DNA of 64,000 nt from a gamma proteobacterium SS-5. GTDB lineage: Bacteria > Pseudomonadota > Gammaproteobacteria > Chromatiales > Chromatiaceae. The notes beneath the pieces were generated by a model that was not told where the DNA came from, searched no databases, and saw only the letters and a program-made list of their open reading frames with translations. Both the position numbers and the translations under genes were made by a program. This document shows positions 32,836-42,358 of this stretch, piece after piece. Position 1 is the first letter of the stretch. Every line of letters starts with the position of its first letter. The stretch is taken from assembly GCA_009497875.2 (NCBI GenBank), contig CP032508.2:558001-622000 (forward strand), in the 5' to 3' direction.

Positions 32836-34704
32836 TCATAGCCATCGTTTGATTCTGGCCCATAACTGTTCGGCATCCAGGCCGGCGTCGGCTCGCTGCT
32901 GATCCTGACTGCCGTGCTCGATGAAGCGGTCCGGCAGGCCCAGATTGCACAGCCTGACCGGTCGGCCCTGGGCCGCCAGCCACTCGTTCACCGCCGAGCC
33001 AGCGCCGCCCTGCACGGCGTTCTCCTCCAGGCTGATCAGGGTAGCGTGACCATCCGCCAGCTCGCCCAGCAGGGCCTCATCCAGGGGTTTGACAAAGCGC
33101 ATGTCCGCTACCGTGGCGTTGCACCGCTCGGCCACGTCAAGAGCACTCCCGAGCAAGCCGCCAAAGGAGAGGATGGCCAGCCCCTCACCCTGGCGTACAA
33201 TCCGCCCCTTGCCGATCTCCAGCGGCTGCGGCGGCGTACCCGGCTGGGCACCGGGGCCCGTGCCACGGGGATAGCGCACCAGCGCCGGGCCGGGATAGCG
33301 GTAGGCCGTCTCCAGCATACGCTGGCATTCGACCTCGTCGGCCGGGGCCATGACCAGCAGATTGGGGATGCAGCGGCAGAAGCTCAGATCAAAGGTACCG
33401 CCGTGGGTGGCACCATCGGCCCCCACCAGACCGCCACGATCCACGGCCAGGGTGACATCCAGGTTCTGCAGGGCGACATCGTGGATCAGCTGGTCATAGC
33501 CGCGCTGCAAGAAGGTGGAATAGATGGCCACCACCGGCTTTAGACCGTCACAAGCCATGCCGGCGGCCAGGGTGAGGGCATGTTGCTCGGCGATGCCGAC
33601 ATCGAAGTAACGGTCGGCAAAGCGCTCACGGAAGGCAACCATGCCCGAACCCTCGCCCATGGCCGGGGTGATGGCCACCAAACGAGGGTCTTGCTCCGCC
33701 TTGTCGCACAGCCACTGGCCGAAGATCTGGGTGTAGGTCGGACGGCCGGAACCGCCGTTCATCTCGCCGGTGTCCGGATCAAAGGGGGTGACGCCGTGAT
33801 AGACGCAGGGGTCGTTCTCCGCCGGGTGGAAGCCGCGCCCCTTCTGGGTCACCACATGCAGCAGGCGTGGGCCCTGCATCTCGCTCATGTTACCCAGGGT
33901 GGTGAGCAGGCTGGGCAGGTCGTGGCCGTCCAGTGGACCGATGTAGTTGAACCCCAGCTCTTCGAAAAAGGTGCCGGGCATGACCATGCCCTTCATGTGT
34001 TCCTCCCAGCGGCCCATGAAATCGCGCATACCGGGGATCTTGCCGATGGTGGCCTTGCCGCCGTCGCGCACGCTGTTGTAGAAGCGGCTGGAGAGCACCT
34101 TGGCCAGGTAGTTGCTCATCGCCCCTACCGGCTTGGAGATGGACATATCGTTGTCGTTGAGCACCACCAGCAGGTCCAGGTCGCGCATGGAGCCGGCGTG
34201 ATTCAGGGCCTCCAGGGCCATGCCGCCGGTCAGGGCACCGTCACCGATGACGGCGATACTGTGGCGCTTGAGGCCTTGCCGCCGGGCGGCGATAGCCATG
34301 CCCAGGGCGGCGCTGATGGAGGTGCTGGAGTGGCCCACACCAAAGGTGTCGTAGGGTGATTCGCTGCGCTTGGGAAAGCCGGAGATGCCTCCGCTCTGGC
34401 GCAGCCCGGCCATCTGCTCGCGGCGGCCGGTGATGATCTTGTGCGGATAGGCCTGATGACCCACATCCCACACCAGGCGGTCCTCCGGGGTATCAAAGAC
34501 ATAGTGCAGGGCCAGGGTCAGCTCCACCACCCCAAGCCCCGCCGCCAGGTGGCCGCCGGTGCGGGATACGGACTGGATCAGAAAGCGACGCAGCTCATCG
34601 GCCAGCGGCTGTAACCGCTGCGGCGGCAGGCGGCGCAGGTCGGCCGGACTGTCCAACAGACTCAGCAGCGGATAATCCGCCCCCTCGGACGCGACATTGC
34701 TCAT
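32836..34704 (-). CDS. dxs: 1-deoxy-D-xylulose-5-phosphate synthase
   Basis: A 622-residue thiamine-diphosphate enzyme that condenses pyruvate and glyceraldehyde 3-phosphate, the first step of the MEP isoprenoid pathway (which also supplies thiamine and pyridoxal). [35 protein letters not shown] with the GDG...N ThDP/Mg site, and [15 protein letters not shown] are diagnostic. Length is normal. It appears monocistronic here (xseB and ispA are not adjacent) and ends convergent with sodB. Confidence 0.95.
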   Translation of the reverse strand: MSNVASEGADYPLLSLLDSPADLRRLPPQRLQPLADELRRFLIQSVSRTGGHLAAGLGVVELTLALHYVFDTPEDRLVWDVGHQAYPHKIITGRREQMAGLRQSGGISGFPKRSESPYDTFGVGHSSTSISAALGMAIAARRQGLKRHSIAVIGDGALTGGMALEALNHAGSMRDLDLLVVLNDNDMSISKPVGAMSNYLAKVLSSRFYNSVRDGGKATIGKIPGMRDFMGRWEEHMKGMVMPGTFFEELGFNYIGPLDGHDLPSLLTTLGNMSEMQGPRLLHVVTQKGRGFHPAENDPCVYHGVTPFDPDTGEMNGGSGRPTYTQIFGQWLCDKAEQDPRLVAITPAMGEGSGMVAFRERFADRYFDVGIAEQHALTLAAGMACDGLKPVVAIYSTFLQRGYDQLIHDVALQNLDVTLAVDRGGLVGADGATHGGTFDLSFCRCIPNLLVMAPADEVECQRMLETAYRYPGPALVRYPRGTGPGAQPGTPPQPLEIGKGRIVRQGEGLAILSFGGLLGSALDVAERCNATVADMRFVKPLDEALLGELADGHATLISLEENAVQGGAGSAVNEWLAAQGRPVRLCNLGLPDRFIEHGSQDQQRADAGLDAEQLWARIKRWL

Positions 34705-34779
34705 GTTTCCCCTTTGCCAAGCAAAGCGGCCATAGTACCCCCGCCCCTGCCTGAGCGTCCATGCGTTCTCCCTTCTCCC

Positions 34780-37059
34780 TTAATCCTCCAGGGTTTCAAC
34801 AAAATCACATTCCTTTTGTGGACAGACCTTCTGGCTGCCGCTGCGCTTGGTGGTCTTCAGGGTCAGAATCGGCCAGCCGCACTTGGGACAGGGTTCGTTC
34901 AGCGGCTCATTCCAGGTGGCATAGTCACATTTCGGGTAGGTAGAGCAGGAATAAAATATCTTGCCGCGCTTGGATTTGCGCTTGAGCAGGCTACCCTGCT
35001 GGCACTGCGGGCAGTCCACGCCAGTGTCCTCGGGTTTGTCCAGGGGTTCGATGAAGCGGCACTTGGGGTAGCCGGTGCAGCCGATGAACTTGCCGTAGCG
35101 ACCCTGCTTGATCACCAGGGCCGAGCCGCATTCCGGGCACTCACGGCCCTCTATGGTCTCGGGCTGGGCCTGGGGCTCGCTGCCGTCGCTGTCCAGGTTG
35201 CGCGTGTAGGAGCAGGTCGGGTAGTCGGTGCAGCCGATAAAGCGGCCATGCTTGCCCAGCCGTATGGCCAGGGGCTTGCCGCATTCGGGACAGGCCTCGT
35301 CCATCTGCTCCTGGGTCACGTCGCTGCGCTTGACGTTTTCCTGGGTGTGATCGACGCGGTCCTTGAACGGCTGCCAGAACTGCTCCAGCAGGCCGACCCA
35401 GTCCTCTTCGCCACGGGAGACGGCGTCCAGCTCGTCCTCCAGCTTGGCAGTGAAGTCGTAGTCCACGTACTGGGTGAAATAGGCGGTGAGGAACTTGTTC
35501 ACCACCCGGCCCACATCCGTGGGCTGAAAGCGTTTCTTATCCAGGGTAACGTATTCCCGGTCCTGCAGGGTGGAGATGATGGAGGCGTAGGTGGAGGGGC
35601 GGCCGATGCCGTATTCCTCCAGGGTCTTCACCAGGCTGGCCTCGGTGAAGCGCGGCGGCGGCTCGGTGAAGTGCTGTTCCGGGCGGATGGCGCGCAGATC
35701 GACCTCATCGCCCTCCTGCATGGGCGGCAGCAGGCGGTCCTCGCCATCGGTTTTCTTGGCATCGTCCTGGCCCTCCTGATAGAGCTGGATGAAGCCGGGG
35801 GTGACCAGGGTGGAGCCGCTGGCGCGGAAGATATTGCCCACCCCGGCGCTCAGGTCGATGGTGACCACCGACAGGGTGGCGTGGATCATCTGACAGGCCA
35901 GGGTGCGCTTCCAGATCAGCTGATAGAGCTTGAACTGGTCGTTGTTCAGATGGGATTTGATCTGCTCCGGGCTGTGGTAGGCCGAGGTGGGGCGGATCGC
36001 CTCATGGGCCTCCTGGGCGTTCTTGGATTTGGTCTTGTATTGGCGCGGCGTGCTGGGCAGGTTGGCCTGGCCGTATTTTTCGGCGATGTACTGACGCAGC
36101 TCGGCAATGGCCTCATCCGCCAGGTTGACCGAGTCGGTACGCATGTAGGTGATCAGGCCCACCGCGCCTTTGCCGATGTCTATCCCCTCGTACAGCTGCT
36201 GGGCGGTGCGCATGGTGCGCTGGGCGGTGAAGCCGAGCTTGCGCGCCGCCTCCTGTTGCAGGGTGGAGGTGGTGAAGGGCGGTGCCGGGTTGCGCTTGCG
36301 CTGTTTCTTCTCGACCTTTTCCACCCTGAGCCGACCCTGGGCCTCGGCCTGCAGGGTCTGCTCCACCGAGCGGGCGCGGTGTTCGTCGGTGATGCTGAAC
36401 TGCTCCAGCTTGTCGCCGCCGAAGTAGGTCAGCTTGGCCTCGAAGGCCTGGCCCTGATGGGCGGCATCGGCCTCTATGCTCCAGTATTCGCGGGCCTCGA
36501 AGGCCTCGATCTCCAGCTCCCGCTCGACGATCATGCGCAGCGCCGGGCTCTGCACCCGGCCGGCCGACAGGCCGCGGCGGATCTTCTTCCACAGCAGGGG
36601 GGAGAGGTTGAAGCCCACCAGATAGTCCAGCGCGCGGCGGGTCTGCTGGGCGTTGACCAGGTCCATGGACAGGCCCCTGGGGTTGGCCACCGCATCGCGC
36701 ACGGCGTTCTTGGTGATCTCGTTGAACACCACCCGATGCACCGCCTTGTCCTTGAGCAGCTTGCGCGTGTTCAAAAGCTCGTACAGGTGCCAGGAGATGG
36801 CCTCGCCCTCGCGGTCCGGGTCAGTGGCCAGGTAGAGGGCATCGGCATTCTTCAGCGCCTTGCTGATGGCCTGGACGTGCTTGTCGTTGCGCTCTATGAC
36901 CTGATACTTCATGCGGAAGCGGTCATCGGGATCGACCGCGCCCTCCTTGGGTACCAGATCGCGCACATGGCCGTAGGAGGCCATGACCTCAAAGTCCTTG
37001 CCCAGGTATTTCTTGATGGTCTTGGCCTTGGCCGGGGATTCGACGATGACCAGGTTCAT
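34780..37059 (-). CDS. topA: DNA topoisomerase I
   Basis: A 759-residue type IA topoisomerase that relaxes negative supercoils. The N-terminal TOPRIM starts VIVESPAKAKTIKKYLG with DPDREGEAISWHL. The active-site Tyr is in LITYMRTDSVNLA. The C-terminus carries four Cys4 zinc modules (CPECGKP, CPECGSA, CPQCQQG, CPKCGWP). It lies upstream of dxs and downstream of smg on the same strand. The smg-topA linkage is common in gammaproteobacteria. Confidence 0.96.
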   Translation of the reverse strand: MNLVIVESPAKAKTIKKYLGKDFEVMASYGHVRDLVPKEGAVDPDDRFRMKYQVIERNDKHVQAISKALKNADALYLATDPDREGEAISWHLYELLNTRKLLKDKAVHRVVFNEITKNAVRDAVANPRGLSMDLVNAQQTRRALDYLVGFNLSPLLWKKIRRGLSAGRVQSPALRMIVERELEIEAFEAREYWSIEADAAHQGQAFEAKLTYFGGDKLEQFSITDEHRARSVEQTLQAEAQGRLRVEKVEKKQRKRNPAPPFTTSTLQQEAARKLGFTAQRTMRTAQQLYEGIDIGKGAVGLITYMRTDSVNLADEAIAELRQYIAEKYGQANLPSTPRQYKTKSKNAQEAHEAIRPTSAYHSPEQIKSHLNNDQFKLYQLIWKRTLACQMIHATLSVVTIDLSAGVGNIFRASGSTLVTPGFIQLYQEGQDDAKKTDGEDRLLPPMQEGDEVDLRAIRPEQHFTEPPPRFTEASLVKTLEEYGIGRPSTYASIISTLQDREYVTLDKKRFQPTDVGRVVNKFLTAYFTQYVDYDFTAKLEDELDAVSRGEEDWVGLLEQFWQPFKDRVDHTQENVKRSDVTQEQMDEACPECGKPLAIRLGKHGRFIGCTDYPTCSYTRNLDSDGSEPQAQPETIEGRECPECGSALVIKQGRYGKFIGCTGYPKCRFIEPLDKPEDTGVDCPQCQQGSLLKRKSKRGKIFYSCSTYPKCDYATWNEPLNEPCPKCGWPILTLKTTKRSGSQKVCPQKECDFVETLED

Positions 37060-37228
37060 GGATAGACAATTCCTGCGGTTGCGGATGGTGGGTGCTTTTT
37101 TAGTAATACGGGGCAGGGGGATGGGATGTCAATAGCCCCAGGGCGAAAGCGTTGGATGGGTTCAGGCGGTCGCCGGGTAGCGCCTTGCGCAGCCTAGGCA
37201 GCTGGCTGACCGCTGACGGCTGATTGCT

Positions 37229-37705
37229 TCAGTGCAAATAGACCGGCTCGTCGTTATACACCAGGTCTTCCATGCGGGCGAAGGCCAGCTCCTCGCCGGG
37301 CTGGTTCATCAGCACCAGCAGCACCGTCCATTTGAGTTCTTCTTCGCTGATCAGGGGGGCATCCAGGGCCAGTACCCGCTCGATCACCAGTTCCCGGGTG
37401 AGCGGGCCGATCAGCTCGTTCTGCTCCAGAAACAGCAGGTAGCCACGGCAGTCCAGGTCCAGCCGCTGCTGCTCCTCGTCGGTATAGATGCGCATGGCGT
37501 TGAGTTGCGGGGCGCGCCCTGTGGGCTCTTGCTGGATCAGGGCCAGCTCGTCGAGCCATTGAATGGCCTTTTCCACCTGCCGGTTGGGAAAGCCGGCCAT
37601 GTTCAGCTCGTCCAGCAGGTCTTCGTGATCGACCGGCGGCGGCGCTTCGGCATCCATATAGTTCTCGTACAGATAGATGAGTACATCCACCATGGTATCT
37701 GTCAT
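37229..37705 (-). CDS. smg: Smg family protein (DUF494)
   Basis: A 158-residue acidic protein of the Smg/DUF494 family, found between dprA and topA in many gammaproteobacteria. MVDVLIYLYENYMDAE and the ending WTVLLVLMNQPGEELAFARM are family signatures. Molecular function is not known. Here it keeps the dprA-smg-topA order. Confidence 0.9.
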   Translation of the reverse strand: MTDTMVDVLIYLYENYMDAEAPPPVDHEDLLDELNMAGFPNRQVEKAIQWLDELALIQQEPTGRAPQLNAMRIYTDEEQQRLDLDCRGYLLFLEQNELIGPLTRELVIERVLALDAPLISEEELKWTVLLVLMNQPGEELAFARMEDLVYNDEPVYLH

Positions 37706-37740
37706 AGTCGCTCCGCTAGAGTGTTACTGTGAAACATCCG

Positions 37741-37780
37741 TGGCAACGCACGAGTCCCGAGCCCCGAGTCCCGAAGCGGC
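37741..37780. repeat. GAGTCCCGAGCCCCGAGTCCCGAAGC repeat
   Basis: Purely repetitive CGAGTCCCGAG units in the short smg-dprA gap. Similar runs occur at about 15868-15900 and 49163-49195. Function unknown. Confidence 0.4.
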
Positions 37781-37827
37781 CAAGATAGGTTTCATGTTCA
37801 AGGGTGTCGCTGTCCGCTCCATGTCCG

Positions 37828-38931
37828 TTAGTGCAAACGGCAGTATAGCCCGCCGGGGACCGATGATACATGACCCTCCAGTTCGAGCAACAGCAGCATG
37901 GAGGCAACCTCCTCCACGCGCAGCCCGCACAGCGCCACCAGCTGATCCACCGAGATCGGGTCAAAGCCCATTTGATCAAGCAGTTGGCGGTGATCTGCGG
38001 GCATCTCGGTCGGTGCGTCCGGGGCCGTTTGCGCGGCCTGCCCCGACACCAGCAGGCTGCCCAGCAGGGGGGCCAGTTCCTCGACAATGTCCTGCGCCGT
38101 CTCCACCAGCTTGGCCCCGTTCTTGATCAGGAAATGACAGCCACGGGCCTGGGAGTTGTGGATCGAACCGGGGATGGCAAATACCTCGCGGCCCTGTTCG
38201 TTGGCCAGGCGGGCGCTGATCAGCGAGCCGCTCTTGAGCGCCGCCTCCACCACCAACACCCCCAGGGACAGGCCGGTGATGATACGGTTGCGGCGCGGGA
38301 AGTTGCTCGCCTGCGGGGCGCAGCCCAAAGGGAATTCGCTGACCAGGGCCCCGCCGCCCTGGACGATGGCATGGGCCAGGTCACGGTGGCGCGGCGGATA
38401 GATGCGGTCCACCCCGGTACCCATCACGGCCAGGGTATGGCCCCCGGCGTCCAGCGCGCCCTGATGGCTGGCACCGTCTATGCCCAGGGCCAGGCCGCTG
38501 GTGATGCACAGGCCGCGTTCGGCCAGATAACGGGCAAATTGACGCGCCGTGCGCTCCCCGCTCGGGCTGGGGTTGCGGCTGCCCACCAGGGCCAGCTGCG
38601 GCAGGTGCAAAAGCTCGGCATCGCCGCAGACAAACAGCAGCGGCGGCGGGTCGGGCAATTGGCGCAGCAGTTCGGGGTAGTCGTCCGAGGTGGCCAGCAG
38701 GAGCCGGTTGCCGGGCTGCTCAAGCCAGGCCAGATCGGCCTGGATGCGGCTCAGGTCGGGCCGCGCCAGCCAGTCCAGGGCGGCGTCCTTGAGCCCCTCC
38801 TCGCTCCAGCCGGAACGGCCCGCGCCAAGGATCGGCAAGGGGCCGCCGAAGCGCTCCAACAGCCGTTGCAGCCCCCGTGCGCCGAGCCCAGGGGTGCGAT
38901 GCAGGATCAGCCAGGCGCTGAGTTCATCCAT
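37828..38931 (-). CDS. dprA: DNA-processing protein DprA
   Basis: A 367-residue protein that loads RecA on incoming single-stranded DNA during natural transformation. The Rossmann-like core is LALVGSRNPSPSGERTARQF, then GLALGIDGASHQGALDAGG and PPRHRDLAHAI. The C-terminal ~60 residues form a winged-helix-like domain (QMGFDPISVDQLVALCGLRV). Standard length. Natural competence cannot be inferred from this gene alone. Confidence 0.95.
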   Translation of the reverse strand: MDELSAWLILHRTPGLGARGLQRLLERFGGPLPILGAGRSGWSEEGLKDAALDWLARPDLSRIQADLAWLEQPGNRLLLATSDDYPELLRQLPDPPPLLFVCGDAELLHLPQLALVGSRNPSPSGERTARQFARYLAERGLCITSGLALGIDGASHQGALDAGGHTLAVMGTGVDRIYPPRHRDLAHAIVQGGGALVSEFPLGCAPQASNFPRRNRIITGLSLGVLVVEAALKSGSLISARLANEQGREVFAIPGSIHNSQARGCHFLIKNGAKLVETAQDIVEELAPLLGSLLVSGQAAQTAPDAPTEMPADHRQLLDQMGFDPISVDQLVALCGLRVEEVASMLLLLELEGHVSSVPGGLYCRLH

Positions 38932-38952
38932 CTCCAGGCCGATGGGCCGGGC

Positions 38953-40113
38953 TCAACGATCCGGGCTGCGCGCCCGGTCCAGCAGGCTGATGGCGTCGGT
39001 GGATTGCATGATCAGGGCAAAGCTGACCTGATCAAAGGTGCGGAACACCATGAGGGTGCCGACGGGCTCGTCGGGCAGCTCCAAGCGGGAGTTTTCATCC
39101 GGGAACACCCAGCGTTCGACGCGGCTGTAGGACTGCGGCTGTTCGTATTCGTCCAGCCAGCGGTGACGGGTCTGGATGCGTCGTTCGGGGGCATCGCGGT
39201 CGAACCAGACCGGGTCATAGATGGTATCGCCGCGCTGGTCAATGGTAAGCACATCGCCGGGCACCACCCCCTGATCCTCGCCGCAGTCGATGGCCACCAC
39301 ATCGTAGCGGCCCATCTTGGACAGGCCGCTGAGGTTGTTGATCACGGCACAGTCGATGGGGTCTTCCGGGGCGCTGGGGAAGAAGCGGGTGATTACCTGC
39401 TCCTCCGAGGCGGGCTTGAGGCGGTCGCCTACCTTGAGTTCGATCTCCGATTGCAGCACCACGGCGGTGGCCGGATCGCCCCGCCGCACCGTCTCTACCT
39501 CGCCCACATAGATGGCCTCCTGGCCAATCACGGCATTGCTCACGGAGTCCCGGTAGAGCTTGCCGGGGCGCAGCACAAAGTAGCGCTGATCACGCAGGCG
39601 GCGGCCGTTGTCACGGATGTAGATCTTCTGCCCGGGGCCGCCGATGATGTGACTCTTGCCGGCGTTGACCACATAGGGTGCGTCCTCCAGCTCGCCCGGC
39701 TCCACCACATAGGGCCGGGTGAGAAATTGATGGATGATGTTCAGCGGGATCTCGGGGATGGGGTTTTCGATATGCTCTGCCCGCACCCTGGGGCTGAGCT
39801 TGACCACCCGCAGTTCGGCGCGCTGGACGCTGAGGCTGGGCAGGCCATCGGCATCCCGGCCCAGCACTACCGTATCGCCGGGGTAGATCAGGTTGGGGTC
39901 GCTCAACTCGGGGTTGCCCTTCCATACCTGCGGCCACTGCCAGGGTGCGCGCAGGAATCGCTCGGCGATGCCCCACAGGGTATCATCGGCCTGTACCTGA
40001 TAGCTGTCGGGGGCATCCGGCCTGAGGGCAATTGTATTCTCCACCGCCAGCACAGGTGCCATGAGCAGGCCCGTCAGGAGAATCCCTGCGATTTTTAGGC
40101 TGAACTTGGACAT
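38953..40113 (-). CDS. LysM-domain exported protein
   Basis: A 386-residue protein with signal peptide MSKFSLKIAGILLTGLLMAP ending near AVLA. A single LysM domain follows (DDTLWGIAERFL ... WPQVWKGNPELSDPNLIYPG, then DTVVL). The rest is a conserved strand-rich domain of unknown function. It should bind peptidoglycan in the periplasm. This LysM-dprA pairing is a frequent neighbourhood. It is divergent from def. Confidence 0.88.
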   Translation of the reverse strand: MSKFSLKIAGILLTGLLMAPVLAVENTIALRPDAPDSYQVQADDTLWGIAERFLRAPWQWPQVWKGNPELSDPNLIYPGDTVVLGRDADGLPSLSVQRAELRVVKLSPRVRAEHIENPIPEIPLNIIHQFLTRPYVVEPGELEDAPYVVNAGKSHIIGGPGQKIYIRDNGRRLRDQRYFVLRPGKLYRDSVSNAVIGQEAIYVGEVETVRRGDPATAVVLQSEIELKVGDRLKPASEEQVITRFFPSAPEDPIDCAVINNLSGLSKMGRYDVVAIDCGEDQGVVPGDVLTIDQRGDTIYDPVWFDRDAPERRIQTRHRWLDEYEQPQSYSRVERWVFPDENSRLELPDEPVGTLMVFRTFDQVSFALIMQSTDAISLLDRARSPDR

Positions 40114-40287
40114 GGAAATTCCTTATAGTTGAGTATTGCTGCGAAGTTTAGCCTAAAATTTACCCAATTCAAAGCCGATCGTCAAATTTGTTTCTAGCCC
40201 AATCAGAGGGTTAGCGTACAAAGCTTTTGCGGCTTCATAAGAACGGCACTCAGCAGCCCAATTCCACTAACGATATGTGACTCATCC

Positions 40288-40830
40288 ATGGCCATTCTCG
40301 ATATCCTGCACTTTCCCGATCCCCGTCTGCGCACCCTGGCCAAACCGGTCGAGGAGGTGGATGATGACCTGCGTCAGCTGATCGACGACATGTTCGACAC
40401 CATGTACCAGGCCCCCGGCATCGGCCTGGCCGCCACCCAGGTCAACGTCCATCGGCGTCTGATCGTGATCGACGTGAGCGAGGACCAATCCGACCCCCTG
40501 GTGTTGATCAACCCGGAGATCATCGACCGGGGCGGGGTCGAGAGCATGGACGAGGGCTGTCTGTCGGTACCGGGATTCTACGAAAAGGTCAGCCGCGCCG
40601 ATTGGGTGCAGGTACGCGCCAGCGGCCGTCTGGGCGAGCCCCTGGAATTGCGGGCCGAGGGCCTCAAGGCGGTGTGCATCCAGCACGAGATCGACCACCT
40701 GGACGGCAAGCTGTTCGTCGATTACCTGTCCAGCCTGAAGCGCCAGCGCATCCGCAAAAAGCTGGAGAAAGAGGCCAGGGACAGGCCGGACGGTCGGGCC
40801 GATGCCAGCCACAAACAGCAGTTGATCTGA
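40288..40830 (+). CDS. def: Peptide deformylase
   Basis: A 180-residue metallohydrolase that removes the formyl group from nascent proteins. Motif 1 GIGLAATQ, motif 2 EGCLSVPG and motif 3 QHEIDHLDG supply the Cys and two His metal ligands and the catalytic Glu. The usual downstream fmt gene is absent: the next gene is a CheY-like regulator. The C-terminal ~15 residues are an unconserved charged tail. Confidence 0.95.
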   Translation: MAILDILHFPDPRLRTLAKPVEEVDDDLRQLIDDMFDTMYQAPGIGLAATQVNVHRRLIVIDVSEDQSDPLVLINPEIIDRGGVESMDEGCLSVPGFYEKVSRADWVQVRASGRLGEPLELRAEGLKAVCIQHEIDHLDGKLFVDYLSSLKRQRIRKKLEKEARDRPDGRADASHKQQLI

Positions 40831-40878
40831 TGGCCGGGCCGGGCTGCCCGTTGCAACAAACAGAATAAGGGGAGACAG

Positions 40879-41283
40879 ATGACCCAACTCAAGGCATTGA
40901 TCGTGGATGACATGCAATCCATGCGTCTGATGATAAAGCAGGTGTTACAGCAACTGGGCTTCGGCCAGGTGGATCAGGCCCCCAACGGGGCCAAGGGTTT
41001 CGAGCTGGTCCGCCTGAACGGCTACGACCTGGTCATCTCCGATGTGGAAATGCCGGAGCTGAGCGGTCTGGACATGCTCGGCCTGATCCGCAAGGATGCG
41101 AAACGCAAACAAACCCCGGTGATCATGCTCACCGCCGTGCAGGACCGTCAGCAGATCATGCGCGCGGTGGAGGCCGGGGCCAGTGGCTACCTGGTCAAGC
41201 CGGTCAACCCCGCCAGCCTGGCCACCCGGGTACGGGCCGTGATGAACCAGAACAACAAGCCTCTGCCGCCCCGGGGGGCCTGA
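40879..41283 (+). CDS. CheY-like single-domain response regulator
   Basis: A 134-residue receiver domain. LIVDDMQSMR supplies the acidic pair, LVISDVEMPELSG the phospho-acceptor Asp, VIMLTA the Thr/Ser switch, and YLVKPVNP the Lys. It has no output domain, so it acts by protein contact, as in chemotaxis or phosphorelay. An AAGGGGAG ribosome binding site precedes it. It ends one base before the convergent YkgJ-type gene. No che genes are adjacent. Confidence 0.9.
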   Translation: MTQLKALIVDDMQSMRLMIKQVLQQLGFGQVDQAPNGAKGFELVRLNGYDLVISDVEMPELSGLDMLGLIRKDAKRKQTPVIMLTAVQDRQQIMRAVEAGASGYLVKPVNPASLATRVRAVMNQNNKPLPPRGA

Positions 41284-41284
41284 T

Positions 41285-42178
41285 TCAGCTGCCTACCTCG
41301 CGCATCAAGTCCTCCTTCTTCTGCTCTGCCCGGGCGATCTCGGCCTGACGGCGCAGCTCCCAGACCTCCTGGCGCTCGACCACGCGCCGCTCCCAGACGC
41401 CCTCCTGTTCCTCGATGGTCTTCTCGCCAAACAGCACCTGCTTGAGGAAGGCCATGGCGAACTGCAGGGCGAAGACGTCGTCGTGCTCGATCTGCTCGAA
41501 CACGCTGGCATCCAGGGCATAGGAGGCGCGGAAGGAGGCACTGGCGACAAACTTGCGGAAGCGGTCGATGTCGTAACAGGCCATGAAGAACAGCTGCAGG
41601 CTGGTCTCCGAGGGGCGGCCGATGGCGGGCCCGGCAGACTTCTTTTTCAGGATCAGCTGCAGGAAATCACGGTTGTGCTCGTCGTAGTCGATCACCCCCT
41701 GTTCGGCGCGGTATTCGTCGATGCTCTGCTCCTGCTCCTCCTCGTGCCCCTTGCAGTGCTCCTCCTTGACCAGGCTGTAGGCCTGTTTCTCGTTGGGCTC
41801 GTCGCTGGGCTTCATGGCCAGCAGGGCCACCGGATAATAGCGGCAGGCGGTGGGGCGGTTCGCATAGATGCTACAGCCCTCGCCCTCCACCATGAACAGG
41901 CAGGCACCCTCGTCGGTGGTACGCATCTTGATGCCGGGTATGCCGTGGTTATCCATCTCAAAGGGCACCGTATGCCTCTGCAGTACCTCGGTGGAACCCA
42001 GCCCCAGGTGCTGCTTGATGCGGATCAGGTCATAGGGGGTGAGGGTGATATCGGCCTGGCGACAACAGGCATTGAAGCAGGATACCTGCGGGTGACAACG
42101 GAAGTTAAAGCGCTTGCCCTCCACCATCAATTCGGGAAGGACGCTGCTCTTGAAGGGAATTTCCATGGAATCGCTCAT
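41285..42178 (-). CDS. YkgJ-type cysteine-cluster protein
   Basis: A 297-residue protein with the YkgJ/zinc- or iron-chelating Cys pattern: FRCHPQVSCFNACCRQADIT near the N-terminus and CSIYANRPTACRYYPV further on. It likely binds an iron-sulfur cluster or zinc. The C-terminus is helical and charged. The start is the ATG at 42178 (MSDSMEIPF); a longer frame to 42352 runs through the aprA terminator and is rejected. It lies directly downstream of aprBA but is separated by a strong terminator, so it is probably transcribed independently. Confidence 0.85.
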   Translation of the reverse strand: MSDSMEIPFKSSVLPELMVEGKRFNFRCHPQVSCFNACCRQADITLTPYDLIRIKQHLGLGSTEVLQRHTVPFEMDNHGIPGIKMRTTDEGACLFMVEGEGCSIYANRPTACRYYPVALLAMKPSDEPNEKQAYSLVKEEHCKGHEEEQEQSIDEYRAEQGVIDYDEHNRDFLQLILKKKSAGPAIGRPSETSLQLFFMACYDIDRFRKFVASASFRASYALDASVFEQIEHDDVFALQFAMAFLKQVLFGEKTIEEQEGVWERRVVERQEVWELRRQAEIARAEQKKEDLMREVGS

Positions 42179-42284
42179 AATTGAATTACCGGGTTGGATG
42201 GGCTGGCACTCTGCCAAGTGGTGAAAGAAGTTAAGTATAGAGGCTTGGGTGATGAAAGCGGACCGGGATGGCTTAAATTCAGGC

Positions 42285-42316
42285 AAAAAAAATCCGGGCC
42301 TCCGCAGAGGCCCGGA
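42285..42316 (-). terminator. Rho-independent terminator of aprBA
   Basis: On the minus strand TCCGGGCCTC-TGCG-GAGGCCCGGA, a 10-bp perfect stem with a 4-nt loop, is followed by eight T. It begins 43 bases after the aprA stop. Confidence 0.92.
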
Positions 42317-42358
42317 TGAGAGAGTTTTACCGCGCCCGCAAGCGCGGCTCAATCACTC

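Noticed and set aside
34714-37065. 783-codon plus-strand frame opposite topA
   Set aside because: topA on the minus strand has TOPRIM, the active-site Tyr and four zinc modules. The plus frame is a mirror of its codon bias.
37870-40098. 742-codon plus-strand frame opposite dprA and the LysM gene
   Set aside because: It spans two real minus-strand genes and the gap between them, with no recognisable domain.
41285-42352. Extended start for the YkgJ-type gene at 42352
   Set aside because: The extension passes through the aprA terminator hairpin and has no homology. The ATG at 42178 fits the family.
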